A stretch of 64,000 nucleotides of DNA from Bifidobacterium sp. ESL0775 (GCF_029395475.1 NZ_CP113917.1:1922001-1986000), one strand, 5' to 3'; shown: positions 35,789 through 45,049, numbered from the stretch's first letter. Program-made: numbers and translations. The notes: generated by a model from the letters alone, not told the origin.

Positions 35789-36340
35789 TTATTTAGTAAC
35801 AATTGCTATGTCACTAACGATGCTGCGTAACGCATCATTCGTCTGGATTCCGGCTGCGTAGAACGCGGGAAACTCCTTGCCATGAGGGTCGTCAATGTCT
35901 GGTTGAGGCGCGATTTGTGGCCTGATGGACGGTGCCGCGGCGATGACCGAAAGCAGACGATCCTCAAGACCCGCCCCCTCAATCAGCCCTTGCCTGGCGG
36001 CATAGTCACATAATGCCGCAAACTCGGTAAGCGTGAACGTGTACTTCACCGCCTGAGGTGCCAAGACCACCACATCATGCCGTTGTCGGCGTTCGAAGCA
36101 AAGCAACAAATCAGCATTATTGGCAAGATTGGCAGTAAGACGACGGGACCTAAACGAGCTGGAATCGATGCCTACACTATCGAGCATCCGCGCGCTGTAG
36201 ACCTCAATCGGATACGCATCAAGCCCTTGAGTGCCGGCGCTGGATACTGTAATGCCCGTTCCCTGCAAATATCGGCGCATCAGCAACTCACCCATTGGCG
36301 ACCGGCTGATATTGCCGGTACATACGAACATAATGTGCAT
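35789..36340 (-). CDS. Low-molecular-weight protein-tyrosine phosphatase
   Basis: Removes phosphate from tyrosines, most likely on the BY-kinase tail. The 183-residue protein has the P-loop at the N terminus (Cys7 and Arg13 in VCTGNISRSP) and a DDPHG loop near 150 that supplies the general acid. It is slightly longer than the usual 150-165 residues. It lies 12 bp downstream of the DUF4012 gene, so the two form an operon. LMW phosphatases paired with BY-kinases are a standard part of Gram-positive EPS loci. Confidence 0.92.
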   Translation of the reverse strand: MHIMFVCTGNISRSPMGELLMRRYLQGTGITVSSAGTQGLDAYPIEVYSARMLDSVGIDSSSFRSRRLTANLANNADLLLCFERRQRHDVVVLAPQAVKYTFTLTEFAALCDYAARQGLIEGAGLEDRLLSVIAAAPSIRPQIAPQPDIDDPHGKEFPAFYAAGIQTNDALRSIVSDIAIVTK

Positions 36341-36352
36341 AAGTTCCTACGT

Positions 36353-38209
36353 CTACTTTCCGGTTGAGACTTCCCTGTCATCATCATCGACCATCGTGAC
36401 CGCAGGATCTGCCCAACCCATGGGAGTCTGGTCGATGCCCAAATCGGTAATGGCCGAAGCATCAGTCGTCACATCAAAGGAGAGCACAACTGACGCTTCC
36501 GGAGCCACTTGTGCGACGGTGGCATAGAATGATTTTCCGTTCATCTGTTTCTGAACTGGTTTTGAAGCGTTGCCGGTAATTTGAAGCTTGGTGATAACAC
36601 CACCTTTAGGCGGATAAAGCAGAACTTTCTCTACCCCCACTCCCTGTGGCTGACCAGCCTGATGGATACCGATGATGTAATCGGGAAGAGTATGCACCAA
36701 GGCTTCTGAAAGAGTGTTCTTCATGGTGTATTCGACGTGATAAGTTCGTTTGCCATCCTTGGCGACTCCCCGACTAGTGATACGCGAGAAACGGTGGATA
36801 TACCAATCCATCTTTGATGCGTTCTGCTCGGTCAGATAGACACCGACATTGGGATGCGCAGCGTCACTCGGAGTGTGCGCCGTGTATCCTGCCTGGTCAA
36901 ACCCTTTCTCCGTTTCTACATCAAATGAATACGCTGAAAAATGACGCCCTTGAGACATAGTGCCCATAATGTCGCTAACTTCCAACAATTTCTGTGTGCT
37001 CAATCCAGAAAACATGCCAGAAATCGACTGTTGAGCCACCATGCCGAAATATGCGTCCTGTGCACTAGGAGGATATTTCTGATAAATCGTATTCAGAAGA
37101 AACTCGGCAGTGTTATCGCCAGTGAGCACACGACCATCGGGTAACTTGACATTGCCATTGGATTTGAGTAGTTCTTGTAGAAATACAGGATCGACAAGCA
37201 TCACTCCATCAAGCTGCTGTTTTGCACCCCAAGGAGTACGGCCCCAGATAGCCCGCATTGCTTCAGCCGAACGCTGGGTGTCTGGGAACACTGCAGAATC
37301 TCGGATATCAAAAGACATATTAAGAGGACCCCAGGCTTGGAATATCGCCCTTTCATCAGAACTCGGATCACCATCGCCATAAGGTTCGTAAGCTGTATTC
37401 GGCTTAAAATCCCCCACGGAAATCTTACCATTCTGGGCTGTGAGTACACCAACCGAACCAATGAGTCCACCTGAGGAACGAGCTTCGGAAGTAGTCATCG
37501 ACATAATCGCATAATGGCGAGTTTGCGTTGAACCCAAAAAATTCGGCAATGATCTGAACAAACCAGCCATCTGACCGACTTTCCCGGCTATCAAATCTAG
37601 CTGAGAACCGGCTTTTTTATAAATCTCTTGCACCTTCCCTATCCGCGATTTGTTTTTCCCGGCAGGAAGCTGATGATAATTCTCCACCTCTCGTTGCAAC
37701 ACATCGTTAGCTTGAGACATGGCCTTCTGCGAGTTCAAGATGGGTTGCAAATCCAATTGTCCTGAATCCGTCATCAATTTGGCTGATTCCATGGCATCAG
37801 CTTCACTGACTAACTTTGGCATCGAATCATTTATAATTCCATCGAATGTAACCGTCATACCTTGCACTGTGGTGACATCATCACCAATCAAGGGGATTTT
37901 CGCAGCAACCTTCCACAGTTTTCGATGCGCAATGCAGTCGGCGCTTTTGGCTTCCTTGCCCGCTTGTGGAAGCCTTTGGGAAAGCCCGTCGAACATATTT
38001 ATGTTACCGCTCCCCGTCACAGGAGCACTTGTAAGCGCGTCAACCGCAGCCTGCTCATGTGCCTTAACTTGTCTGACCTGGCCCACAAAATCTATCGCGC
38101 ACCAAGCCAAAGCTACCAACAACGCCAAAATTACCAGCAAAATCCACGGCCATATACGATGCTTTATCCGGGCTCCCGGCAAGGAATGCTCCGCCTTCAC
38201 TCTCTTCAA
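36353..38209 (-). CDS. DUF4012 membrane-anchored extracellular protein
   Basis: A 618-residue protein with one N-terminal membrane segment (about 20-42) and a large extracellular part of the DUF4012 family, found in actinobacterial EPS loci. Recognisable segments are GSTQTRHYAIMSMTTSEARSSGG and the later DGVMLVDPVFLQELL. Function is unknown; a role in polymer attachment or release has been suggested from context only. It begins with TTG at 38209, supported by AAGGA 6 nt upstream; a GTG 9 bp further in is an alternative. It is divergent from the priming transferase and precedes the tyrosine phosphatase. Confidence 0.82.
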   Translation of the reverse strand: MKRVKAEHSLPGARIKHRIWPWILLVILALLVALAWCAIDFVGQVRQVKAHEQAAVDALTSAPVTGSGNINMFDGLSQRLPQAGKEAKSADCIAHRKLWKVAAKIPLIGDDVTTVQGMTVTFDGIINDSMPKLVSEADAMESAKLMTDSGQLDLQPILNSQKAMSQANDVLQREVENYHQLPAGKNKSRIGKVQEIYKKAGSQLDLIAGKVGQMAGLFRSLPNFLGSTQTRHYAIMSMTTSEARSSGGLIGSVGVLTAQNGKISVGDFKPNTAYEPYGDGDPSSDERAIFQAWGPLNMSFDIRDSAVFPDTQRSAEAMRAIWGRTPWGAKQQLDGVMLVDPVFLQELLKSNGNVKLPDGRVLTGDNTAEFLLNTIYQKYPPSAQDAYFGMVAQQSISGMFSGLSTQKLLEVSDIMGTMSQGRHFSAYSFDVETEKGFDQAGYTAHTPSDAAHPNVGVYLTEQNASKMDWYIHRFSRITSRGVAKDGKRTYHVEYTMKNTLSEALVHTLPDYIIGIHQAGQPQGVGVEKVLLYPPKGGVITKLQITGNASKPVQKQMNGKSFYATVAQVAPEASVVLSFDVTTDASAITDLGIDQTPMGWADPAVTMVDDDDREVSTGK

Positions 38210-38542
38210 TACAAATCCTTCCGAAGTGCTGTATCATTCCCACACGTTTATTTTCTCATCCATTATTTCAATGACCACGAACAAACAATGCTACAAACAC
38301 CGATGTTTATTATGTCCTTATCTCTATTTCGCATTGTCGACAATAAAGTGCGGCCTGCCACAGCCATTGAACCCAGATTGCGACCAGACGTCAATCCAGC
38401 CACCATGTCATTATGGAGCATTGTCAAGAAAAGGTCGAAAGGAAGAATCCGTCCACTAAAACCAGCAAGCAGCTAAACATGCATATCAAACCATACATAT
38501 ATCATGTTGACGAAGGAATATCAAAAGGAGAGTAGCCAGACG
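38210..38542. promoter_or_regulatory. Divergent control region of the EPS locus
   Basis: The 333 bp between the two oppositely orientated EPS transcripts contain a perfect 12-bp palindrome ATTGTCGACAAT (38333-38344), a candidate operator. A TTGACG at 38506 precedes the priming gene but has no well-spaced -10. I see no open frame with an SD here. Promoters for both sides are expected in this region but I cannot place them securely. Confidence 0.4.
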
Positions 38543-40234
38543 ATGACCGATGATGCAAATCGCCGAAACAATGGGTCTACTTCCTCCGTTGCCGACGATA
38601 AGGCTCAGCGAATAAGCCAATCGGAATCACATCGATTGATATCTTCATCACAAACCCAAACCGCAAGAGAGGAATCGCCAGACCACAAAGATTTTTTTGA
38701 TGGTTCTTATTTTTCTGCGGGCGAGTCGGAACCTCAGAATAAGTTCCTTTTCGATTACTCACAGCCTGCGTGGGCTTATCTATATAATCTTTGCCTTTTT
38801 GCCCTTGACATTCTAATGACGCTTATCGCGTCGACAATCACTTTTTTCATCAATCCCCATAGTTTCTATTATTTGCAACGGCGCGCGCCGCACAACAACG
38901 CGATTTTGGAATTCATCCTTTTAGCTGTGTGCGCATGGATCATCAGCCTGATGATATGTGAAGCATATTCACGTCATACTATGGGCGAAGGATATGAACT
39001 CTACAGCAAAATCCTTAAGGCAACGTTAATCGACTTCGTCATGATTTGCACGCTGGGTTATATTCTCAAACTTGAGATTCCGCGTTTCCTGACCATTTTC
39101 GTACCGCTTATCACTGGCACATTGACTTTACTGGAGCGTTGGCTTATGCGCCGCTCCTTGCATTACAATCGGCGAAAAGGCGAATTCGTCTACTCGACCG
39201 TTCTGATCGGCTCACCGAAGGCGATTCACCAAATCTGCAAGCAACTGCAAAAAGATTCCGGCATTGGTTACAAGCCGATAGCTGTATGCCCTGTGGCGCT
39301 GGTTCCATCAGAAAAATCCTCCCAATCAAACACCCAACAACTGATTTCGGTTCCCTTTGTCCCGCAAAACGAGGAGGAAGCCAAGCTGAGGGTGCTTCCG
39401 GTGAATTCGCATCTTGCGGAAACCGCCAAAGGCCTCAAGGCCCGCACCGTCCTCATCACCGACGTGCTTTCACGTAATTCGGAAACGACGCGCACGTTGT
39501 CGCTGGCCGTCGAATCAATGGGCATCGAGCTCGCCATCGCCACTTCCGTGGCTGACCTCGGCGGAGCCTCCCTCCACTTCCGCAACGATCCCAACATGCC
39601 GGTGCTGACCGCGAAATTGCCGCAATACACGACACGGACACGCGTACTCAAACGCATCATGGATGTCGTCCTCTCGCTTGTCGCCATCATCATCACCGGC
39701 ATCCCGATGCTCATCATCGCCTATAAAATCCATCAGGAAGACAAAGGACCGGTGATTTTCTCACAGAAGAGAATCGGCATTCTCGGCAAGCCGTTCACCA
39801 TGTACAAGTTCAGGTCGATGTGCACCGACGCCGAAGAACTCAAAGACGAGCTCGCCAAGGAGAACGGACTCGAGAACCGCTTCATTTTCAAGATGAAGGA
39901 CGACCCCAGAATCACCAAGTTCGGGCACTTTATCCGCAAGACCTCCCTCGATGAGCTGCCGCAATTCTTCAATGTGCTCAAGGGTGACATGAGCCTGGTC
40001 GGACCGCGGCCGCCGCTGCCCGAGGAAGTGGCCAGATACAACACACTCTATTCCTCCCGTCTTTTGGTGAAGCCCGGCATCACCGGCCCGTGGCAGATAT
40101 CAGGGCGAAGCGCGCTGAGCAAGGAGCAATCGGAATTCGCCGACGTCTCCTATATTCAAAACTGGTCATTCACCGGGGACATCGCCATTTTGCTCAAGAC
40201 CGTCATGGCTGTGGTGCGCGGCACCGGGATGTGA
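38543..40234 (+). CDS. Undecaprenyl-phosphate sugar phosphotransferase (priming transferase)
   Basis: Starts each EPS unit by moving a sugar-1-phosphate (glucose or galactose) onto undecaprenyl phosphate. The 563-residue protein has a disordered N terminus, four membrane segments (about 75-200), a central soluble domain, a fifth hydrophobic segment near 375-395, and the C-terminal catalytic domain: KRIMDVVLSL, GPVIFSQKRIG, TMYKFRSMCTDAEE, RKTSLDELPQFFNVLKGDMS, VGPRPPLPEE and KPGITGPWQISGR. This is the WbaP/CpsE class. I use the ATG at 38543; AAAGGAG lies 12 nt upstream, a long spacing. ATG at 38504 has no SD. It is the only EPS gene on the plus strand. Confidence 0.92.
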   Translation: MTDDANRRNNGSTSSVADDKAQRISQSESHRLISSSQTQTAREESPDHKDFFDGSYFSAGESEPQNKFLFDYSQPAWAYLYNLCLFALDILMTLIASTITFFINPHSFYYLQRRAPHNNAILEFILLAVCAWIISLMICEAYSRHTMGEGYELYSKILKATLIDFVMICTLGYILKLEIPRFLTIFVPLITGTLTLLERWLMRRSLHYNRRKGEFVYSTVLIGSPKAIHQICKQLQKDSGIGYKPIAVCPVALVPSEKSSQSNTQQLISVPFVPQNEEEAKLRVLPVNSHLAETAKGLKARTVLITDVLSRNSETTRTLSLAVESMGIELAIATSVADLGGASLHFRNDPNMPVLTAKLPQYTTRTRVLKRIMDVVLSLVAIIITGIPMLIIAYKIHQEDKGPVIFSQKRIGILGKPFTMYKFRSMCTDAEELKDELAKENGLENRFIFKMKDDPRITKFGHFIRKTSLDELPQFFNVLKGDMSLVGPRPPLPEEVARYNTLYSSRLLVKPGITGPWQISGRSALSKEQSEFADVSYIQNWSFTGDIAILLKTVMAVVRGTGM

Positions 40235-40411
40235 CACCGAACCGTTCCTCCATCCGGCTGTTGGTGTAGTCTGAACCGAGAAAATCGAACGATGCTGAAG
40301 GCAAAAACCTCCTTCGCTGTCGTCATCAGCAAATGTTTTTTGGATATAGTGGGATACGTATGCAGACAACAATGAAAATTCCAACGCAGCAAAGAAGGAG
40401 CGACTGAACCA

Positions 40412-42169
40412 GTGCGAATATCAGCGAAATCCTCCTCCAAACAGCCGCTGTCAAAAGTCCTCACCAAAGAGGAATCGTACGTCGACGGACATCTGAGCCA
40501 CGCGGCTTTCGTCTCCATCGCCGTGCTCACCTTCATCACCTTCATCGGCAACTTCACCCAGCTGCAGCTGAGCGCCGCGCTGCCGACCATCGTCCACGAG
40601 TTCGGCATCAACGTAACCACCGGCCAGTGGCTCACCTCCGTCATCCAGCTCGTGCAGGGCGTCATGGTGCCGCTGACGGCCTACCTCACCCGCCGCTTCT
40701 CCACCCGCCAGATCGTCATCACCTCGATGACCATCTTCACTTTGGGTTCGGTGCTCGCCTGGCTCGGGCCCACATTCAGCCTCGTGCTCGCCGGGCGTAC
40801 GCTCGAGGCCATCGGCTCCGGAGTGATGTGGCCGGTGCTGCAGATTATCGTCTTCTCCGTCTACCCCATGTCCAAGCGCGGCGTGGCCATGGGCACCGTC
40901 GGCGTGGCCATGAGCGTCGCCCCGGCCATCGGCCCGACCTTCGGTGGCTGGCAGACCGACGCCAACGGCTGGCGCTCCATCTTCGTCTCGCTGACCATCG
41001 TCGGCGCCCTGGCCCTGGTGCTCGCCATCTTCTTCATGCACAACTTCAGCGAGCGCGACAAGGACGCCAAGGCCGATTTCTTCTCGGTATGCCTCTCCGT
41101 CATCGGTTTCGGCGGCCTGCTGTTCGGCTTCACCAACATCGAGACCTACGCGTTCTTCAACCCCATCGTCTGGCTGCCCATGACCGTCGGCCTCGTTGGT
41201 ATCGTCTGGTTCGTCGTCCGCCAGGTCAAGGGTGCCAAGCGCTACAAGGCCGAGCTGCATGCCCTCATCGCCGGCTTGGAAGAAAACGAGCATCTGCAGA
41301 AGGAAGCGAACCAGCCCAAGAGCGTGGCAGAGCTGCGCGCGGCCATCAAGAGGCTCAAGGCCGACCCGGACTCCGCCGCCAAGGTCGAGGAACATTTCAA
41401 GACGTCCAAGGTGCGCGGGCAGATCGAGAAGATCCGCAAGCTGCAGCCGCCGCTGCTCGACTTGACGGTGCTCAAGAACAAGAACTTCCGCGTCGGCACC
41501 ATCACCGCCGCCATGAGCTTCTTCGCTTTCAGCTCCATCACCGTCATCATTCCGCTGTTCATCCAGAACGACCGCGGCTATTCGGCGACGATCTCCGGCC
41601 TGGTGATGCTTCCCGGCGCGCTCGGACAATGCATCTCGCAGTTCGGCGGCGGACGGCTTCTGGATAGGTTCGGAGCGCGACCGGTCGCGCTCATCGGCTC
41701 CATCACGCTGATGACCGGCACCATCATGATGAGTTTCATCGGCATGGGCGTGCCGATCTGGTGGGTCTCGATCTGCCAGTTCACGCGCCAGATCGGTATG
41801 GGCTTCGTGCTGATGCCCATCACGACGTGGTCGCTCAACTGCCTAGCGGCGGGAAGCGTTTCCGCCGGTTCCGCCGTCACCAACACGGTCCGGCAGATCT
41901 CCGGCGCCATCGGCGCGCCGGTCCTGGTCATCCTCATGGAAGAGTTCACCAAGATCTTCCAGCGTTCGCTGGGTTCCGGCCACGCCAACGCAATCCTCGC
42001 CAACGTCTATGGCATCAGGGTGTCGCTCATCGTCAGCTCGTTCATCGCGCTGGGCATGGTCCTGCTGGTCACCTTCGGCGTGCGCGGCCAAGGCGCCGGC
42101 TCCGCCCGCGATCTCGCCAACCGCACCCTGCGCCACGTCCGCGTTCCCCGCGTCCACCTGCACAAGTAA
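40412..42169 (+). CDS. MFS efflux transporter, DHA2 (EmrB/QacA) type
   Basis: A proton-driven exporter of drugs or other small molecules. The 585-residue protein has 14 predicted membrane segments in two bundles; motif LSAALPTIVHEFGI near the start and GPTFGGWQTDANGWRSIF are typical of DHA2. Between segments 8 and 9 is a charged insertion of about 75 residues (about 272-350) with helical, possibly coiled-coil character, longer than usual. It starts with GTG at 40412; GAAGGAG lies 11 nt upstream. Codon use is GC-rich, so it is not part of the acquired EPS block. The substrate is unknown. Confidence 0.88.
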   Translation: MRISAKSSSKQPLSKVLTKEESYVDGHLSHAAFVSIAVLTFITFIGNFTQLQLSAALPTIVHEFGINVTTGQWLTSVIQLVQGVMVPLTAYLTRRFSTRQIVITSMTIFTLGSVLAWLGPTFSLVLAGRTLEAIGSGVMWPVLQIIVFSVYPMSKRGVAMGTVGVAMSVAPAIGPTFGGWQTDANGWRSIFVSLTIVGALALVLAIFFMHNFSERDKDAKADFFSVCLSVIGFGGLLFGFTNIETYAFFNPIVWLPMTVGLVGIVWFVVRQVKGAKRYKAELHALIAGLEENEHLQKEANQPKSVAELRAAIKRLKADPDSAAKVEEHFKTSKVRGQIEKIRKLQPPLLDLTVLKNKNFRVGTITAAMSFFAFSSITVIIPLFIQNDRGYSATISGLVMLPGALGQCISQFGGGRLLDRFGARPVALIGSITLMTGTIMMSFIGMGVPIWWVSICQFTRQIGMGFVLMPITTWSLNCLAAGSVSAGSAVTNTVRQISGAIGAPVLVILMEEFTKIFQRSLGSGHANAILANVYGIRVSLIVSSFIALGMVLLVTFGVRGQGAGSARDLANRTLRHVRVPRVHLHK

Positions 42170-42191
42170 GTCTCACGGGCTGAAAACCAAT

Positions 42192-42236
42192 AAGCCGTCG
42201 ATGCGTTGATGAAACCAACGTATCGGCGGCTTTTCG
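42192..42236 (+). terminator. Terminator of the MFS gene
   Basis: A 16-bp stem with two G-T wobbles (AAGCCGTCGATGCGTT at 42192-42207 with AACGTATCGGCGGCTT at 42217-42232), loop 9 nt, followed by TTCG. It starts 22 bp after the stop codon. Confidence 0.75.
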
Positions 42237-42375
42237 CATCCCTCGTTCTTATAGCTATCCGGGCGAAACATTGTATTACCGAAAACGGCTTTTCACGCCC
42301 CTGTTCTTATAACCCTTGTTCCATGGCTCTATGGCATCAATCCCCCGTGTTCCATCATTCCCCAGTCAAGGGGTC

Positions 42376-43194
42376 TCAGCGCTTGGGAATTTGCTGGGCA
42401 GGGCACGTCCGCAGGACCTTGGAGATGGCCTGTTTCTCAGCGGTGGTCACCGTGAGGTCATACTTCTCTTTGACTCCGACCTGACGGGCGACGTATGCGC
42501 AACGGAATTGGCGGTTCGCCGGCAGCCAGTAAGCGGCGGAAGCGGAACCCTTCTGCTGGTTCGCGGGGCCATCGACGGAGAGAAGGTTATAGGGATCATT
42601 GCCGTATTCCTGTTTTTGGGCCGCGTCCCATTTGTTCGCGCCGGACTGCCAGGCGTTTTCGAGCGCCACCACATGGTCGATCTGCACTGCGGCGCTCGTC
42701 TGCCTGCCTCGCACGAAATGGATGGTCTTGCCGGTGTATGGCTCCCGCAAGCTGCCTGATTTGACCTGGCAGGCGCTCGGCGCCTTATATTTGATCGCCG
42801 TCATGTCACGCTTGAGGATGTCGTCGCGGATGGTGCAGCCGTCGCCATCGTCGTCCGTGGTGTTGTAACCGAAAGAATCACGGTCATAACCGCGCGTGCT
42901 CGGGTGGTCGTCGACCGGCAATGTCGCCAACGCTTCCGCCACCGGCCCCGTCGCCACGTATTGGCCGGTCATCTGCGCCAGCGGTCTGCTCACTTTCGGC
43001 AGCACGAGCCCGACGGCGACGCCGATGAATCCGGCGATCAGCAGCAAAATCAGGAATCGCGTCACCAGACTGTCGAGGTTGATCACCCTCCGCCTAAAAT
43101 GCGCGTTGCCACCCCCTCTGCCGCCTTGAAACGGCCGATGACCATAGTTATTGGGGCTAGCCCCAATCGTTCCTTTAATGCCTCTAATCGTCAT
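42376..43194 (-). CDS. Membrane-anchored HNH-type nuclease (DUF1524/GmrSD C-terminal-like)
   Basis: A 272-residue protein with one membrane segment (about 44-66) and an extracellular C-terminal nuclease-like domain. The His-Me finger is seen in VQIDHVVALENAWQSGA and YGNDPYNLLSVDGPANQQKG, the DUF1524 pattern, followed by a terminal Cys-containing part with FRCAYVARQVGVKEKY. Three cysteines outside the membrane suggest disulfides. It may degrade extracellular DNA for nutrients or in competition (inference). The ATG at 43194 follows AGGAAGG closely. An 18-bp perfect palindrome lies inside its first codons. The gene stands alone, convergent with the MFS gene. Confidence 0.83.
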   Translation of the reverse strand: MTIRGIKGTIGASPNNYGHRPFQGGRGGGNAHFRRRVINLDSLVTRFLILLLIAGFIGVAVGLVLPKVSRPLAQMTGQYVATGPVAEALATLPVDDHPSTRGYDRDSFGYNTTDDDGDGCTIRDDILKRDMTAIKYKAPSACQVKSGSLREPYTGKTIHFVRGRQTSAAVQIDHVVALENAWQSGANKWDAAQKQEYGNDPYNLLSVDGPANQQKGSASAAYWLPANRQFRCAYVARQVGVKEKYDLTVTTAEKQAISKVLRTCPAQQIPKR

Positions 43195-43414
43195 GCCTTC
43201 CTATATTCCTTTTCTGATATTAACTATCACAATAAACAACTAACGAAATAACCACTTGCCCTGGTTAAGGAATATAAGAAATTTCGAGGAAACGCAAGGA
43301 TCGAGCGTCATTTTTATGAAAAATCAAGATTTCTTGATATGGCGTCCACAGAAAACGCATTAAAAGCCGGCGCGACCAATCAGCCGAACCTGCAAGCATC
43401 GCATCCACAACCCG
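43195..43414. other. Intergenic region upstream of the nuclease gene
   Basis: Together with the rplA terminator this makes a 300-bp gap. It holds a dyad TGATATTAACTATCA (near 43215-43229) close to the nuclease start and another, ATCAAG-ATTT-CTTGAT (43323-43338). No gene or secure promoter is visible. Confidence 0.45.
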
Positions 43415-43459
43415 CAAAATCAAAGTTGCCCGGCACCTCTTGCGAAGTACCGGGCAACT
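43415..43459 (-). terminator. Terminator of the rplK-rplA operon
   Basis: On the minus strand AGTTGCCCGG (43459-43450) pairs with CCGGGCAACT (43433-43424), 10 bp with a 16-nt loop that can extend by two more pairs, followed by TTGATTTT. It lies 35 bp past the rplA stop. Confidence 0.8.
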
Positions 43460-43494
43460 GTTAATCAACTACGCTTTAAAACGCGTCACACGCC

Positions 43495-44190
43495 TCAGGA
43501 AAGCGGGGCGAGATCCAGCGGAACGCCGGGGCCCATCGTCGAGGTGAGCGTCGCCTTGGAGATGTAGCGGCCCTTCACGGTGGAAGGACGCAGACGCTTA
43601 ATCTCGTTGGCAACGGCCTGGAAGTTCTCTTCCAGAGCCTTCTGGTCGAAGGACTTCTTGCCGATGATGAACGACAGGTTGCCGTTCTTGTCGACGCGGA
43701 ACTCGATCTTGCCACCCTTGATGTCCTTGACGGCCTTGGCCACATCCATGGTCACGGTGCCGGTCTTCGGGTTCGGCATGAGGCCACGGGGGCCGAGCAC
43801 GCGGCCCAAACGGCCGACCTTGCCCATCATGTCGGGAGTGGCGACCACGGCATCGAAGTCGAGGAAGCCGCCCTGCACCTTGGCGACCATGTCGTCGTCG
43901 CCGACCAGGTCAGCGCCGGCTTCAGCGGCTTCGGTGGCCTTCGGACCACGTGCGAACACGAGGACCGTTGCGGTCTTGCCGGTGCCGTTGGGCAGGTTGA
44001 CCACGCCACGGACCAGCTGGTCCGCCTTGCGCGGGTCGACACCCAAGCGGTAGGTGGCTTCGATGGTCTCATCGAAACCGCGCTCAGGCATGCTCTTCAG
44101 CAGAGCAATAGCTTCGGAAGCGGTGTACAGATTGCTGCCGTCGACCTTCTCGGCCGATTCACGATATTTCTTGGAATGCTTGTTAGCCAT
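43495..44190 (-). CDS. rplA: 50S ribosomal protein L1
   Basis: Forms the L1 stalk that helps release tRNA from the E site; in many bacteria it also represses its own operon. 231 residues, the normal length, with the signature region [32 protein letters not shown] around 113-145 and [20 protein letters not shown] lies 7-8 nt before the ATG. It follows rplK by 14 bp on the same transcript. Confidence 0.97.
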   Translation of the reverse strand: MANKHSKKYRESAEKVDGSNLYTASEAIALLKSMPERGFDETIEATYRLGVDPRKADQLVRGVVNLPNGTGKTATVLVFARGPKATEAAEAGADLVGDDDMVAKVQGGFLDFDAVVATPDMMGKVGRLGRVLGPRGLMPNPKTGTVTMDVAKAVKDIKGGKIEFRVDKNGNLSFIIGKKSFDQKALEENFQAVANEIKRLRPSTVKGRYISKATLTSTMGPGVPLDLAPLS

Positions 44191-44204
44191 CTGTTTATCC
44201 TCCC

Positions 44205-44633
44205 TCAGCCTTCGACCGTGATACCCATCGAACGGGCGGTGCCCGCGATGATCTTCATTCCGGCCTCGACGTCGCGAGCGGACAGATCGGCCATCTTCGT
44301 CTCGGCGATCTCACGGACCTGAGCCGAAGTGACAGAACCGACCTTGTGGGTCAGCGGGTTGTCGGTGCCCTTCTTGATACCGGCGGCCTTGAGCAGAAGC
44401 GCTGCGGCTGGCGGGGTCTTAAGGATGTAATCGAAGGAACGATCCTCATAGACGGTGATTTCGACAGGGATGACCTGTCCCATCTTGTCTTTCGTCGCTT
44501 CGTTGTAGGACTTGCAGAAGTCCATGATGTTGACGCCATGCGAACCGAGGGCAGGACCGAGCGGCGGGGCAGGATTGGCCTTGCCGGCCTCGATCTGCAG
44601 CTTGATCAGCGCAGTGACCTTTTTCTTAGCCAT
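44205..44633 (-). CDS. rplK: 50S ribosomal protein L11
   Basis: Binds 23S rRNA in the GTPase-associated centre and is needed for RelA-type stringent sensing. 142 residues with the family opening [32 protein letters not shown] and the C-terminal rRNA-binding domain ending in [22 protein letters not shown] precedes the ATG with normal spacing. It heads the rplK-rplA operon; its long leader with twin hairpin boxes is listed separately. Confidence 0.97.
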
Positions 44634-44781
44634 GGAAATGGCTCCTTTTCGTTGTCCGTGCGGTAATGACGGTCGCCCACGACACCTTGCGATATATCAG
44701 GTTCCAGCCATCTCAGTTTGTTGCTTTTCTTGCGAAAACAACAGACCAGACTACGGCAAAACCTTGGTATATCAAGTGTCA

Positions 44782-44835
44782 CGGGTCTCCTCCCGCAACT
44801 GATATTGCTGTGCTGTGCTAGCGGGTCTCCCCTCC
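44782..44835 (-). promoter_or_regulatory. Twin purine-rich hairpin boxes in the rplK leader
   Basis: On the minus strand two related elements read GGAGGGGAGACCCG (44835-44822) and CGGGAGGAGACCCG (44795-44782), exactly 40 bp apart, each preceded or followed by GTGTC/GACAC-like sequence. The second forms a CGGG-AGGAGA-CCCG hairpin. They lie about 150-200 nt before the L11 start within a 416-bp gap (44634-45049) that has no open gene. A TAATAG-like -10 is near 44860. They may be L1 binding sites or a leader-RNA control element; this is inference. Confidence 0.45.
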
Positions 44836-44984
44836 AGACACAAGCCTTTCTATTATTCCAAGTAAGCCCGACAAAATGTTCCGATCTTTATCCGACAAAT
44901 CGCATCATTCCTACGCTATTGAATCGACTTAAGCGCCCAACTATGGTGCAAATGACAATTTGTAATGACAAGAATGAATGAACC

Positions 44985-45025
44985 ATACAAAACAAGAATG
45001 CCGCAGACCTTGCGACCTGCGGCAT
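44985..45025 (-). terminator. Terminator of secE-nusG
   Basis: On the minus strand ATGCCGCAG (45025-45017) pairs with CTGCGGCAT (45006-44998), loop 10 nt, followed by TCTTGTTTTG. It begins 25 bp past the nusG stop, so rplK has its own promoter. Confidence 0.8.
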
Positions 45026-45049
45026 CATCGAAAAACTAAACGAAGCGAA

